In this document: positions 1 to 9,592 of the stretch, piece by piece
How the letters are laid out: each line of letters opens with the position of its first letter
How positions within the stretch are numbered: position 1 is the first letter of the stretch
From: Nematopogon swammerdamellus
Lineage: Eukaryota > Arthropoda > Insecta > Lepidoptera > Adelidae
NCBI GenBank assembly: GCA_946902875.1
Contig: OX336349.1
Span: forward strand, 17,445,891-17,509,890
DNA length: 64,000 nucleotides
Direction of reading: 5' to 3'
Translations under genes and position numbers: made by a program
The notes under the pieces: model-generated
The model's database searches: none
The model's input: the letters and a program-made list of their open reading frames with translations, nothing else
Told to the model about the DNA's origin: nothing

Positions 1-1348
1 GTCCGCAGGGCCTGGTGGACAAGTTCCAGCTGTCGGAGTGTTGCCGGTGCGCGGTGCTCTCCATCACGGCCGCCGGCTCCGGGCTCACTGTGCTTGTCGT
101 GCGTTGTCCGCAGGGCCTGGTGGACAAGTTCCAGCTGTCGGAGTGTTGCCGGTGCGCGGTGCTCTCCATCACGGCCGCCGGCTCCGGGCTCACTGTGCTT
201 GTCGTGCGTTGTCCGCAGGGCCTGGTGGACAAGTTCCAGCTGTCGGAGTGTTGTCGGTGCGCGGTGCTCTCCATCACGGCCGCCGGCTCCGGGCTCACTG
301 TGTTTGTCGTGCGTTGTCCGCAGGGCCTGGTGGACAAGTTCCAGCTGTCTGAGTGTTGCCGGTGCGCGGTGCTCTCTATCACGGCCGCCGGCTCCGGGCT
401 CACTGTGCTTGTCGTTCGTTGTCCGCAGGACCTGGTGGACAAGTTCCAGCTGTCTGAGTGTTGTCGGTGCGCGGTGCTCTCCATCATGGCCGCCGGCTCC
501 GGGCTCACTGTGCTTGTCGTGCGTTGTCCGCAGGGCCTGGTGGACAAGTTCCAGCTGTCGGAGTGTTGCCGGTGCGCGGTGCTCTCCATCACGGCTGCCG
601 GCTCCGGGCTCACTGTGCTTGTGGTGCGTTGTCCGCAGGGCCTGGTGGACAAGTTCCAGCTGTCGGAGTGTTGCCGGTGCGCGGTGCTCTCCATCACGGC
701 CGCCGGCTCCGGGCTCACTGTGCTTGTCGTGCGTTGTCCGCAGGGCCTGGTGGACAAGTTCCAGCTGTCGGAGTGTTGCCGGTGCGCGGTGCTCTCCATC
801 ACGGCCGCCGGCTCCGGGCTCACTGTGCTTGTCGTGCGTTGTCCGCAGGGCCTGGTGGACAAGTTCCAGCTGTCTGAGTGTTGTCGGTGCGCGGTGCTCT
901 CCATCACGGCCGCCGGCTCCGGGCTCACTGTGTTTGTCGTGCGTTGTCCGCAGGGCCTGGTGGACAAGTTCCAGCTGTCTGAGTGTTGCCGGTGCGCGGT
1001 GCTCTCCATCACGGCCGCCGGCTCCGGGCTCACTGTGTTTGTCGTGCGTTGTCCGCAGGGCCTGGTGGACAAGTTCCAGCTGTCGGAGTGTTGCCGGTGC
1101 GCGGTGCTCTCCATCACGGCCGCCGGCTCCGGGCTCACTGTGCTTGTCGTGCGTTGTCCGCAGGGCCTGGTGGACAAGTTCCAGCTGTCTGAGAGTTGTC
1201 GGTGCGCGGTGCTCTCCATCACGGCCGCCGGCTCCGGGCTCACTGTGCTTGTCGTGCGTTGTCCGCAGGGCCTGGTGGACAAGTTCCAGCTGTCGGAGTG
1301 TTGCCGGTGCGCGGTGCTCTCCATCACGGCCGCCGGCTCCGGGCTCAC
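1..1348 (+). repeat. 105-bp tandem array (13 copies) duplicating a SMARCAL1 splice acceptor plus exon start
   Basis: The motif GTCCGCAG recurs at 1, 106, 211, 316, 421, 526, 631, 736, 841, 946, 1051, 1156 and 1261, so the period is exactly 105 bp (35 codons). Each unit holds about 24 bp that look like an intron 3' end (finishing TTGTCCGCAG) and about 81 bp coding for the start of a helicase exon (core [20 protein letters not shown]). The last unit leaves the repeat after GGGCTCAC and runs into the unique rest of the exon. All copies are open in the same frame. They differ by a few substitutions: TCG/TCT, TGC/TGT, CTT/TTT, one G-to-D, one T-to-M and one C-to-S. The array is cut by the window start, so the true copy number is unknown. 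Confidence 0.95.
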
Positions 1349-1400
1349 GCTCACCGCTGCACAACTCGTGCTGTTCGCCGAGCTGCACTGGAACCCGGGG
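1269..1400 (+). CDS. SMARCAL1: SMARCAL1-like annealing helicase, C-terminal exon A (helicase motif V region)
   Basis: This exon gives 44 codons in phase 0, from CAG|GGC to GGG|GTCACT. The peptide contains [19 protein letters not shown] and [12 protein letters not shown], which match the second RecA-like lobe of SMARCAL1/HARP, the SNF2-family ATPase that rewinds RPA-coated single-stranded DNA and remodels stalled replication forks in the nucleus. The three following exons continue the family order without a gap and every junction is phase 0. The N-terminal RPA-binding motif, HARP domains and first ATPase lobe lie left of the window. I used the last of 13 repeated acceptors because it alone is followed by unique sequence; earlier acceptors would add 35 residues per unit. 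The donor GTCACT is weak. ZRANB3 is the nearest alternative, but the downstream exons fit SMARCAL1 better. Confidence 0.85.
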
Positions 1401-1499
1401 GTCACTATTTTTTTAAACCTACGTTATTGATAGATGAGCTCGAACGAAAGAACTTTCTCGCACGGTTTCATCCCTGAGAAAGAAATATAACACTAACGA

Positions 1500-1700
1500 A
1501 AAATATTTATGGAGCGAAAGTGAGTGGAAGAGTCGGGAAGGGTCGCCCTAGACGCGCGTACCTGGACCAGATCGGGCATGTGCTCAAAAAGGGTCAAGCG
1601 CGTAGCAACCGAGGAGCATGAATGAAGAACATTATGAGAGTGGAAGAGGCGGCCGAAGTGTCAGGATCGCTGCATGTGGAGGTCCGTTGTCTCTGCCTAC
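1500..1700 (+). mobile_element. Non-LTR retrotransposon 3' ORF remnant
   Basis: The + strand reads [20 protein letters not shown] followed by a shifted KNIMRVEEAAEVS and SAYPTGKE. The intact reading of the same tail is at 51360-51610. This is the extreme C-terminus of an endonuclease/reverse-transcriptase ORF common in Lepidoptera. Here it is frameshifted and lies in the intron after SMARCAL1 exon A. Confidence 0.7.
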
Positions 1701-1734
1701 CCCACTGGGAAAGAGAAAGATGGATGTATGTACA

Positions 1735-1906
1735 TACAGTACCCGAGAGTAAGTAATGAACATAAATTTTTAGAAAGAGACAATCGGGTTGTAGAACGTC
1801 GTTCTTGTCGCCCAGAGACATGCGAGTTCGTGCGACAGAGACGGCGCTCTACAACCAGATTGTCTCTTTCTAAAGCTCGATGTTCATAAATTCTGCCGGT
1901 ACTGTA
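1735..1906. mobile_element. Palindromic MITE, TACAGTACC ends (family copy 1)
   Basis: The ends are TACAGTACC and GGTACTGTA. Most of the 172 bp forms one imperfect hairpin: AGAAAGAGACAATCGGGTTG on the left pairs with the CAACCAGATTGTCTCTTTCT block on the right. Related copies are at 18728-18846 (right half only) and 19347-19517. There is no coding capacity. It lies in a SMARCAL1 intron. Confidence 0.8.
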
Positions 1907-2492
1907 AGAACTTGGCTGGCTTGTATGTGAACTAACATGTTTAATCCACAATTTATAATTTTTAATGGATGTTTGCCTGGCTCCTGCAAACATCCATCGC
2001 ACTCCACCTTCATCGCACTATTATCGCACTCCGTCAAACGTCGGACATATTCGCGACCGCGATTGGTTACGTAAGGAGAGACAACAAACTAACATAAATA
2101 ATCGTGTTTATTTCGATGTGCCGCCTCCCCGAATACGGTCATAGCGCGCGAACATGGCGTCCGACACCAAGTCTCGAAGACAACTGAAGAAACCGTTAAT
2201 TGTTTACTCTAGGCTAGCACTAAAGTTAATCACATAAAGTAGGGCTTATCTTCACCTTTATTTAGAAGTATGATGAGCATTATCCCAATATTCAAAGAGA
2301 GTGCAATTCAATGTGTCCCCCCCGTGTCAGCTTGTGCACACGACGTTTCTGTCACTTTAAAATGTCGTGCCATGTGTTGGCACGCAACGCTCGAGCGGTT
2401 AATGTAAAACCTTGCATTAGGTAATAACGATGAAGTAAATTGTGCTGTACGAAGAACTATTGACTAAAAACGAGTGTTATTTACGTTTGTAG
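1907..2492. other. SMARCAL1 intron remainder
   Basis: No gene is seen. The stretch 2150-2310 shares short blocks with 8480-8570 (TCTCGAAGACAACT against TCTCGAAAACAACT, then ATATTCAAAGAG), so an old repeat is likely. The intron ends in TTTGTAG just before exon B. Confidence 0.5.
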
Positions 2493-2618
2493 ATTCTGAC
2501 ACAAGCGGAGGCGCGCGCGCATCGCATCGGACAGCGAGGTGGCGTGCGAGTGAGATATCTTCTCGCCAAAGGCACCTCCGACGACTACATGTGGCCCATG
2601 CTTCAACACAAACTCAGC
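2493..2618 (+). CDS. SMARCAL1: SMARCAL1-like helicase, exon B (motif VI)
   Basis: The exon has 42 phase-0 codons between a TTTGTAG acceptor and a GTTAGT donor. It reads [17 protein letters not shown], then [31 protein letters not shown] is helicase motif VI with its arginine finger, the hallmark of SNF2 ATPases. The TSDDYMWP block is typical of SMARCAL1 at this point. Exon A ends NPG and this exon starts ILTQAE, which matches the family's continuous NPGV-L-x-QAE stretch. The frame is intact, so the catalytic core in this region looks functional. Confidence 0.92.
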
Positions 2619-2980
2619 GTTAGTATATATTGCTGTGCAGAACCAACCATACATTACACAATCACACACAGTTTGTATAACCTGGTTATTTAATTAAAGA
2701 AAGTTGCCTCTCGCTCACACTGTATTGCCGTCTAAAGAAAATAAGACGAAAATTTGCAAATAAAAAAACATAGTATGAAAAAAAAAACATTTGCTTACCA
2801 ACTGTACAGTACAGCTGTAAACGCCAGCATTTTGAATCCCTTTCATTAAAAATAACAAAGGTTATATCAAACTAAAATGTTGGTACTGTTGTGTGAGAGG
2901 TTTCAATCGAAAACACTACAAATAATTAGACACCCCCTGGTACATAACCAGTGAGAGACTACACCGTGAATTGAACATTC

Positions 2981-3060
2981 AACTGTATAACCCCGTTTTC
3001 GTAACTGTGCATTTCGAGCTGTCAAAGTCGTTAGGTTGGCAGGACTGAATTCACCCCCCA
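2981..3060. repeat. Half copy of the palindromic repeat seen at 40169-40427
   Basis: The block AACTGTGCATTTCGAGCTGTCA and the following TTAGGTTGGCAGGACTGAAT match the left arm of the 40.2-kb palindrome, up to a CACCCCCC run. Only one arm is present. It sits in the intron between exons B and C. Confidence 0.75.
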
Positions 3061-3340
3061 TTGATTCACACATACGGGTGTAATCAATGGATACTATCCG
3101 TGCAAGCTTAACACATTTATAACATACTGTTGAATGTCTAATTCCTGACAGCTTGCAGTATCATAAGCAGAATAAAAAAAAAAGTTGTGTGACAGTGACA
3201 CAACTTGTAACATCACTGTAACACAAGCTGCGTTGTAGCGACCTACTGTAACGCTTGGAGCTTTGAGAATGTAATTAAAAGGTTTCATTTGTCTTCACAA
3301 TACATAATTAGATACAGTAACAAATGCTCTGTGGTTTCAG

Positions 3341-3400
3341 GTGCTAAACGAAGTTGGATTAAGCAAGGACAACTTTGATGACACCGCCTGCACTGTTCAA
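3341..3400 (+). CDS. SMARCAL1: SMARCAL1-like helicase, exon C
   Basis: This is a 60-bp, 20-codon microexon with strong signals on both sides: GTGGTTTCAG before it and GTAAGC after it. It reads VLNEVGLSKDNF then DDTACTVQ. The family has a matching stretch (VL-x-E-x-GLS-x-x-NF) directly after the last helix of the helicase core. Both boundaries are phase 0, which supports the assignment more than the short peptide alone. Confidence 0.88.
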
Positions 3401-4238
3401 GTAAGCAAACTGCAGGGCTTAGCATCTACATGTCAAAACTATTACACTTTTACAAAAACTGTAGCTCCTGACATGACGCACTGCCATGGCACCTAGTTCA
3501 GCAAGGTATTATGGGCTGTTGTCAAGGGTGTAGCCATAGTTATCCATGCCGCCTTTCCATAAAAAAAAAACACAGTTTATGGAGCCACTTTAGACAACTA
3601 CGTTATTGTAATGACGGCAACTGAGCTAATATGTATTCTACTGGAGTATTTACTCTGGCAACCGGCATGGCTCCACCGAGTTCAGACCAAATTGACCAGT
3701 TGAGACCAGTCGATCGCGAGCGGCCGAACTCATACGGGCTGCCGCCGCCTGCTGCCCGCATCGCGCGGTCTCTCGCGCCAGCCACTATGACCGGTTCTGT
3801 TCCGATATTGCAAAAATGATTCCATAAATATTGGAAAAACTGATGGCGTCAAATCCACGTGTAGGGTTGGCCTTGGCTGGCGTTGTCACCAGCCCGCTCG
3901 CTCCCCTCTACCGCTCGGCTCTGCGCTCCGCCACCCCGCTACCTTACCTCATACCTCAGCTATTGGGGACACAATTTCTCTGTATCTTTCTTCGTAGCGA
4001 TGCCTCTAGTAGAATACATAATAGCTCACTGGATGACGGTAGACTCTCAGTCATAATACCTAAGCTCTAGTGCTTTGGCCCCTCTGATTAAGCCACCCAT
4101 ACCGGATTACATAAAAAGAAACATAATACTACTGTCATATTGTGTAACCTCGCTCGCGTATGCAAGCATTGTCTATAGTGCTCACCATTCTCATATTGTT
4201 AGTCTAGGCACGGCCTCTAAATTACTTTTATATTGCAG
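3401..4238. other. Last SMARCAL1 intron
   Basis: The intron opens with GTAAGC and closes with TATATTGCAG. It has two short open frames (near 3631-3819 and 3831-4070), but neither has recognisable sequence or splice support. No repeat element is obvious apart from short A-runs. Confidence 0.6.
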
Positions 4239-4451
4239 AAAAGTTCGAATGGGATAATGCAGTACCTCACAAGTCCAAGTGGCTCAAAAAATAAAAATGA
4301 CTACGTGCCAGGGACTAACATTAGAAAATGCACAGTGCAAAATACATCAGAGACAAGCTCTAGTCATAGGCCAGAGGAGAGCGAAGACATAGACAAGTCG
4401 TTCAGAGAAGACGATGAAGGAGATGATCTCTTGGCTAATTTAGAATTATAG
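4239..4451 (+). CDS. SMARCAL1: SMARCAL1-like helicase, terminal exon D
   Basis: The last exon has 70 codons plus a TAG stop at 4449-4451, entered in phase 0 from TATTGCAG. The peptide starts KSSNGIMQYL, runs through a polar SPSGSKNKND segment and ends in an acidic tail (EESEDIDKSFREDDEGDDLL). This low-complexity C-terminus lies after the helicase core and varies across the family, so its role is unknown. Together the four exons give 176 residues of the C-terminus. A short 3' UTR follows, with the only nearby AATAAA at 4566. Confidence 0.85.
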   Translation, partial: KSSNGIMQYLTSPSGSKNKNDYVPGTNIRKCTVQNTSETSSSHRPEESEDIDKSFREDDEGDDLLANLEL

Positions 4452-4561
4452 TGTTGTGGTGATTACTTTCTTTGTGGTGTTTTATTTATGTTCAAAGCAT
4501 TGTATGTTGTACTGTTAGCCCAGCGGTTGAAGATTCAACAACGGGTCAAGCTTGCATTAAT

Positions 4562-5022
4562 TAGTAATAAAGTTTTTTTTTCTAATTCGCTAGTGTATCC
4601 TTATATGAATTAGATTTTCAGAGAGCTTAGAGAAATCAGTTTTTTAAGTTAAGAGAAGAATATTAGAGGAAGATTTTAGTTTCAAAATATTGGTGTATGT
4701 ATACTGTAAAAAACTAATTAAGTATTTCCGATAGACGCATTACTTTTTTGCATACTACTATACAATGCAACGCCCGGTGCCTTATTGATTATTGACTTAA
4801 GTCTAAAAGTAATGTTTTTCTTAACGGCTGTGAGTAATGTTTTTTACAGCATCGATACAAATATTACCAACATTTTGAAACTAAAATCTTCCTCTAATAT
4901 TCTTCCGTTAGCTTAAAAGACAGTTTTTAACAAAATACACTGAAAATTTCTGTAAGATCTCTGAAAATCTAATTCATATAAGGATACACTAGCGAACGAG
5001 AAAAAAAAACGTTATTATGAAC
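4562..5022. mobile_element. Long-hairpin MITE, about 460 bp
   Basis: The left end (AATAAAG, a T run, then TTCGCTAGTGTATCCTTATA and TGAATTAGATTTTCAGAG) is repeated inverted at 4962-5018. Inner arms also pair: GAATATTAGAGGAAGATTTT near 4660 with AAAATCTTCCTCTAATATTC near 4880. The element is non-coding and lies directly behind SMARCAL1. Confidence 0.8.
4566..4571 (+). terminator. Candidate poly(A) signal for SMARCAL1, inside a MITE end
   Basis: AATAAA lies 115 bp after the stop codon. It is the only such hexamer between the stop and the body of the inverted-repeat element, and it falls in that element's left terminal repeat. Confidence 0.55.
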
Positions 5023-5050
5023 TAGCTTTTGCCCGCGGCTTCGCTCGCAT
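5021..5050 (-). mobile_element. Helitron-like 3' end fragment
   Basis: ACTAGCTTTTGCCCGCGGCT followed by TCGCTCGC is the reverse complement of the GCGAAGCCGCGGGCAAAAGCTAGT terminus seen at 37509. The 5' part of the element cannot be traced. Confidence 0.6.
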
Positions 5051-5727
5051 AGCCTACGTCCATCCTGAAGGTTCATTTTTAAATATTGTTCAAAGAATTT
5101 TTGAAAACCGATGAGTATTTTCAGAGATTACCTCGTACATCCGAACTCACAATCAGACAAACTTTACCTCTTTATAATATTAGTGTTGAAGTGTAGATTA
5201 AGTAAAGCTCAAACCCTAGAACCACTGGGCTAGGTATGTACTGAAAAAAGCATTTTGTTGTTAGCATGTATCTAAATATTTTGCTGTGAACAGTTGAAAA
5301 AAAAATCTTTTTATTACTATTAAAGTTATTTTAATAAACATTTGTTTTATTTGTTCCAGAAATTGGCATTTCTAATATGAATAGAACATTATGGAGACAC
5401 TTGTGTCTTTATTGACTTTATTGAATTTAGTGTCATATTTGAAGGGGACAGAATGTGAATATTTTCAGATGTTTCACTGTGGATTTTTAATTTTGTTCTT
5501 TACTGGAACCGTAAATTGACTATACTCCGTTCATCCTAGGAACTAATGCCGAGCGGTTTCTCGCTCTCGCAACGGTTATTACTCTTCTTTACACAGGACA
5601 CAAGGTTGTGTTTGTGAGTCATAGGTGTATGCGAAAGTCATCTCAAAACCATAACGGCGCGTGCGCCGCTGCGCCTGGAGTTAGTTTTGCGTTTTTATTC
5701 TGAGGTTTCAGGTAGCCAGGTGCATTC
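5051..5727. other. Intergenic, no gene seen
   Basis: The first 150 bp resemble the interior of the Helitron-like repeat. The rest is AT-rich unique sequence with no usable ORF or clear repeat. Confidence 0.5.
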
Positions 5728-5846
5728 GGCCGGTCAGTCGACGCATTACAATCAGTAGCCTTTCCTACGCGTCATAATAATAACGTACTAATTGTTGTGC
5801 ATATTTTTCACGTGTTATTTTGAAGTTTTGTATATTATTTGTGTTG
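5728..5846 (+). promoter_or_regulatory. Possible promoter and non-coding first exon
   Basis: An arthropod-type initiator (TCAGT at 5734) is followed by about 110 bp ending TTGTGTTG|GTGAGTTA, a good splice donor at 5847. No ATG-initiated coding frame runs into the donor. It could be an upstream exon of TXNDC15, whose ATG exon is at 7727, but I cannot show the junction. Confidence 0.25.
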
Positions 5847-6675
5847 GTGAGTTAACTTATCCACCTACAATAGAACGAACAGCTGAAGTAAGTAGTTTAG
5901 GCACAAAATTTAAATAACATATAGTTTTAATATTAAATAATTTACCGTGAAAATATAAATATTTAACTTGATTCCAAGCAAAAAAAAATAAAATAAACAG
6001 GTTTATTGCAAATTTTTTGACATATTGAGAAGCCCAGTGGAGTGAGTGAGACGGATCATGAGTGCGATGAATTGCTAATGAATAGCCCCGCTGGTGTGTA
6101 CAAGGGAAAGAAGGTGTGGAACTCAGCTTGCGATGGCTTCGGGCCCATCGGCAGTAGAGAAGGGTGTTAATCGAGGTCGGGACTAGCGAGTTCGAATATG
6201 TTCCAAGATGTTCCCCGTACCTAACATACATCTCAATTTTTCGTAAAGTTCGTCTTCGTGCATAGGCTGTGTGAATGTTCCCGTATCAAACACCACTGCC
6301 TATGCCGTGCACAGAGTACATTGTGGCATTGGGACAACCGTGGCCATGGGTTAGTTGAATGGAACTAATATCATTTAAAAATTGCTTGTTATTTGTTAGC
6401 CTCAAGGAAAGTACAATAGCATAGTCAAACCGAAAGGCTATGCGGCGGTACATCGTGGCGGCAGTTATGTTCTCAATGTGCTACAAACACACAATTTATT
6501 TGTAAATGCCGCGAAAACCATTCTATGACCACAGATTAGGTACAGTGTTGTCAGACCAATGAAATTGAAATTATGTCATCTCAACAAACCAAAGGAAAGA
6601 ACAAACTGCTAAAGGTTCCGTACTTGAGCACACGGTAATTGGGTTCAATGAGAGGGCAAGGAATATAATAATAAT
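5847..6675. other. Intergenic, weak ORF only
   Basis: A 124-codon open frame on the minus strand (5857-6231) has no recognisable domain. I see no other structure. Confidence 0.5.
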
Positions 6676-6678
6676 AAT

Positions 6679-7010
6679 TGTCGTTTTTGTTACGTTTGTA
6701 TTTCCGAAAATAAAGCTTTTAGGTGGTTATGAAAAAAACTAAACACCCTAAAATAATTTAAACACCCTAACATTGCTTAAAAAAGAAAAAAAAAGCAAGA
6801 AAAATTTTGTGGGATTCGAATCCTGGTCCAAAAAATGCAAACCCTACACGCTTACTACTGAGCTAACAAATTAGACGACTAAACGAATATCGGCTTCTGT
6901 TGGTTCGCTCCGGGCGGCATATTTCCAAAGTCTATAGGGTGAGTTGCTCTGATTTCTCGATGCCAGTTTGGCGGGAAATTTAAATTTCGGAAGTATTTGA
7001 ACTGCACTAT
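6679..7010 (-). mobile_element. tRNA-like SINE/MITE repeat, copy 1
   Basis: TGTCGTTTTTGTTACGTTTG opens a block repeated 450 bp downstream. It contains AACACCCTAA motifs and GGGATTCGAATCC, the reverse complement of a tRNA B-box. The end (GCCAGTTTGGCGGGAAATTT) appears inverted in copy 2, so the two differ by an internal flip. Confidence 0.6.
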
Positions 7011-7035
7011 GCGAGTTTTCTCCCTTTTGGTGGTT

Positions 7036-7118
7036 TAAAAAAAATAACCAGGGTTAAATGATAGAAGATGCATCGCTACGCGACGCATCTTCTATAATTT
7101 AACCCTAACCTAATGTTG
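7036..7118. repeat. Perfect-hairpin repeat family (GAAGATGC...GCATCTTC), copy 1
   Basis: AACCAGGGTTAAA, then a short hairpin GAAGATGCATCGCTACGCGA with its complement GCATCTTC, then TTTAACCCTAACCTAATGTTG. The same layout is found inverted at 15195-15285 and as a diverged copy at 12885-13000. Confidence 0.75.
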
Positions 7119-7128
7119 AGGCGGCGCA

Positions 7129-7430
7129 TGTCGTTTTTGTTACGTTTGTATTTCCGAAAATAAAGCTTTTAGGTGTTTATAAAAAAAACTAAACACCCTA
7201 AAAATGTAAACACCCTAACATTGCTTAAAAAAAAAACAAAAAACTTTTGTGGGATTCGAACCCATGGCAAAAAAATACACCGTACCAATGCGCCACGAAA
7301 TCACTTAGACGATCTAACGAATATCGGGTTCAGTAGGTTCGCTAGGAGTGCCGGAGGCGGAGCCAGACGAAATTTAAATTTCCCGCCAAACTGGCATCGA
7401 CCAATCAGCATAACTCACCCTATAGATTAT
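7129..7430 (-). mobile_element. tRNA-like SINE/MITE repeat, copy 2
   Basis: This is the direct repeat of 6679-7010. The GGGATTCGAACCCATG stretch is the reverse complement of a tRNA B-box. In reverse, TGGCGCATTGGTACGG resembles an A-box. The acceptor stem and arms do not close, so it is not a tRNA gene. Confidence 0.6.
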
Positions 7431-7726
7431 GGATATATGCCTCCGGGCGAGGGAGTAGGAGGAAGGATTCGAGGGATTAAAAAAGTCTTTCATGTGCCGT
7501 ACGCGGCTGGCTGTCGGGCTGTCGGTCGCTGTGAGTGAGACTACTCTTTGTGTCAGACAGAATTCAGAAAACCAGATCTTTGGTAATCTCAAATCTGTGC
7601 AGAAAACCACTTGAAAACTCAATGATGTTGCTATGTAATTCATTTCGAAAAAAGTGTGAATTGTAAATTAGTGTAATATTAAAAAATAAGAGCAACATAA
7701 TCAGTGCAGTTCATATCAGCTTTAAA

Positions 7727-7772
7727 ATGAAAATAGTGTACGAGTTGGTGTTTCTCCTTGTCATTGCATCCG
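7727..7772 (+). CDS. TXNDC15: TXNDC15, first coding exon (signal peptide)
   Basis: The ATG at 7727 starts MKIVYELVFLLVIAS, a typical short signal peptide, and ends in phase 1 at G|GTAAAT. It joins the exon beginning at 8711 to give ...VIAS-G-ALASEDD. This start was chosen because the downstream exon has no upstream Met, runs open through its own acceptor, and needs a signal sequence for a luminal thioredoxin domain. The exon is too short to appear as a long open frame. The 5' UTR probably begins between 7500 and 7700; I see no clear TATA box. Confidence 0.85.
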
Positions 7773-8710
7773 GTAAATAATAAGTAATAGATATTGGTTT
7801 CTGAGATATCCCATGTTTGAAATTTGGGAAAATATATATAATTGGAGCGCAGGTACCTATTAGAAGGTGGGGGAGTAGGGGAGGGTCTCCCCCTCTTTTC
7901 ACCTAACCTCCCCCCGCGGAGATGTATGATTTCTGCAATATCTGTTTGAAATTTGAGGTTAAGTCGGCCACTAAACATTTGTTTTCGACTAAAATTAGGC
8001 TAATAAAATGTGTGTCTGTTTTGGCACTAGGTGGCCGCTACCGCGACACGCTCTAGCTTAGGTATTGTTTCTGGTTTTGTATTGTAATTTAAATGTATTC
8101 AATGTAATATTAACCGCTCAGGTGTCGACGCTGCCGCTACCTCATCGCTTGGAGGTTTTCCCGCAAATAATTCATTGGGCAAGGGTTACGGGAAATATCC
8201 TTTTTCGGAAAAAAATATATGAACACCTATAGCAAATTTAGTGTGGTTGCAATTGTTACAACATTTCCTACAAAGTTATTTATAACATGTAGTGCACTGA
8301 CCTTTGTTTTGATTCCAAATTGTGAGTTGAACACTTCACTCGCAAATCGATAAAAACCTCCAAAAATAATAATTACATTCACTTCAGAAATGTTATATTT
8401 TTTCAAATTTATACACAAACACAACAAACTATGATCAACAAATATCAAACATCATTTATATTGGGGCGGGGTCGCGCGCGAACAGCCCTGCGGACAATCT
8501 TCGCCATTTCTCGAAAACAACTAAAGAAGTATAAATTGAGCCTAATCACCATATTCAAAGAGCGTGTATTTTAATGCTAAAAGTCGGCCACGCCTGATAA
8601 AATCTGCATATTCCAACATAATACTCTCCATACCCTCTTTATGCAAATTACTGTGCATTTTATGCCTGTTAATTTGTTTGAGTTAACTCAGTAGAATATT
8701 AATTTGGCAG
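7773..8710. other. TXNDC15 intron
   Basis: The intron runs from GTAAAT to TTGGCAG and holds no gene. A short C-rich stretch at 7860-7925 and a stretch near 8460-8600 related to 2140-2310 are the only visible structure. Confidence 0.6.
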
Positions 8711-9510
8711 GTGCGCTAGCGTCCGAAGACGACATTGAGATCGAGGTTTCAGACTCAGCCGAGCTCGCCAACATTGAGCCCGAGGACATCACCAACTTCG
8801 ATGACTCGGAACTCACAAACCTCACTCCCGAAGTCAATCGAACTATCGAGATCGAAGGAAATACGACGCAAGCTAACCACACTAGAAAGCATGTCAAATG
8901 CAAGGAAATAATTTACAATACTACTACAGACGAGGATGTTGAATTATCTGTTGAATTAATCAATGGAACGAGACTCGGAAAGTTGCTCACTCCAGACCCA
9001 GAGGTAACGAGTCGCGACATGGAAGCCGATTGCGTACTCGTGCTTTTCTTCTCGAGGTCGTGCCCTTTTAGCTGCCACGCAGCTCCGCACTTCAATGCTA
9101 TCGCTAGAACATACCCAAATATAAAAACTGTGGCATTGGATGCTTTGAAATATCACGGCATAAACGCGCAGTACGGAATTGTCGGTGTACCAACGATAAA
9201 AATGTTTCACAACGGCCGGCCAGTCGGCAAGTTCAACGGAACGGAATATAACATTCACGCGTTCAGCAAGTTCGTGAATGCCATAACTGGGCAGGAACCA
9301 GGACTGCACGTTGTGTTATCGAGGGACTTCCAAGGGCCCGTGTCGAGTGTCGTCGAGAACGAAATAGACTATTTCTTAGTACTTTCGTGGATGTTTATTA
9401 TAGTTTGCTCTGTGTACTATTTTGGTAAGTCGAGGTGGTGGAAGAGCATCGTGGAGATGATTCAGAACAACTGGAGGGAGTCTGAGGCACAGCACGAGCA
9501 CGTAGATTGA
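8711..9510 (+). CDS. TXNDC15: TXNDC15, second and last coding exon (thioredoxin-domain membrane protein)
   Basis: Together with the 7727 exon this gives a 281-residue protein. After the signal peptide comes an acidic luminal region with six N-glycosylation sequons (NRT, NTT, NHT, NTT, NGT, NGT). A thioredoxin fold follows: the active-site-like SRSCPFSCHAAPHF at about residues 130-143, the cis-Pro loop GVPT at 174-177, a single membrane segment at about 236-253, and a short basic then acidic cytoplasmic tail ending EHVD. The active site is CPFS, a monothiol CxxS form also found in vertebrate TXNDC15, so it is unlikely to be a standard oxidoreductase. The vertebrate protein is an ER/ciliary membrane protein linked to Meckel-Gruber ciliopathy; the insect role is inferred. 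GRHPR is convergent, with 222 bp between stop codons. Confidence 0.9.
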
Positions 9511-9559
9511 TGCCTGTCTAGTCTGGGTGCTAAGGCCTTTGTAAATATAATTTTAATGA

Positions 9560-9592
9560 AATAAATAAATATTATGGGTAAAATGAAATAAA
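9560..9592 (+). terminator. TXNDC15 poly(A) signals
   Basis: AATAAA occurs at 9560-9565 and again at 9587-9592, 50-80 bp after the stop codon. On the opposite strand ATTAAA-type hexamers fall in the same stretch and could serve GRHPR, so the two 3' UTRs may overlap. Confidence 0.6.

Noticed and set aside
15..1430. A 471-codon open frame read as a novel repetitive protein
   Set aside because: It comes from a 105-bp repeat of a SMARCAL1 exon plus intron end; the last unit joins the real helicase exon, and no start codon of its own is needed.
5857..6231. 124-codon minus-strand ORF
   Set aside because: No domain, no splice context, and part of it is low-complexity hydrophobic sequence.
7245..7335. 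tRNA gene on the minus strand
   Set aside because: A- and B-box-like motifs are there, but the acceptor stem and arms do not fold; it is part of a duplicated SINE-like repeat.
8688..9309. Minus-strand ORFs over TXNDC15
   Set aside because: Antisense shadows of the TXNDC15 exon.
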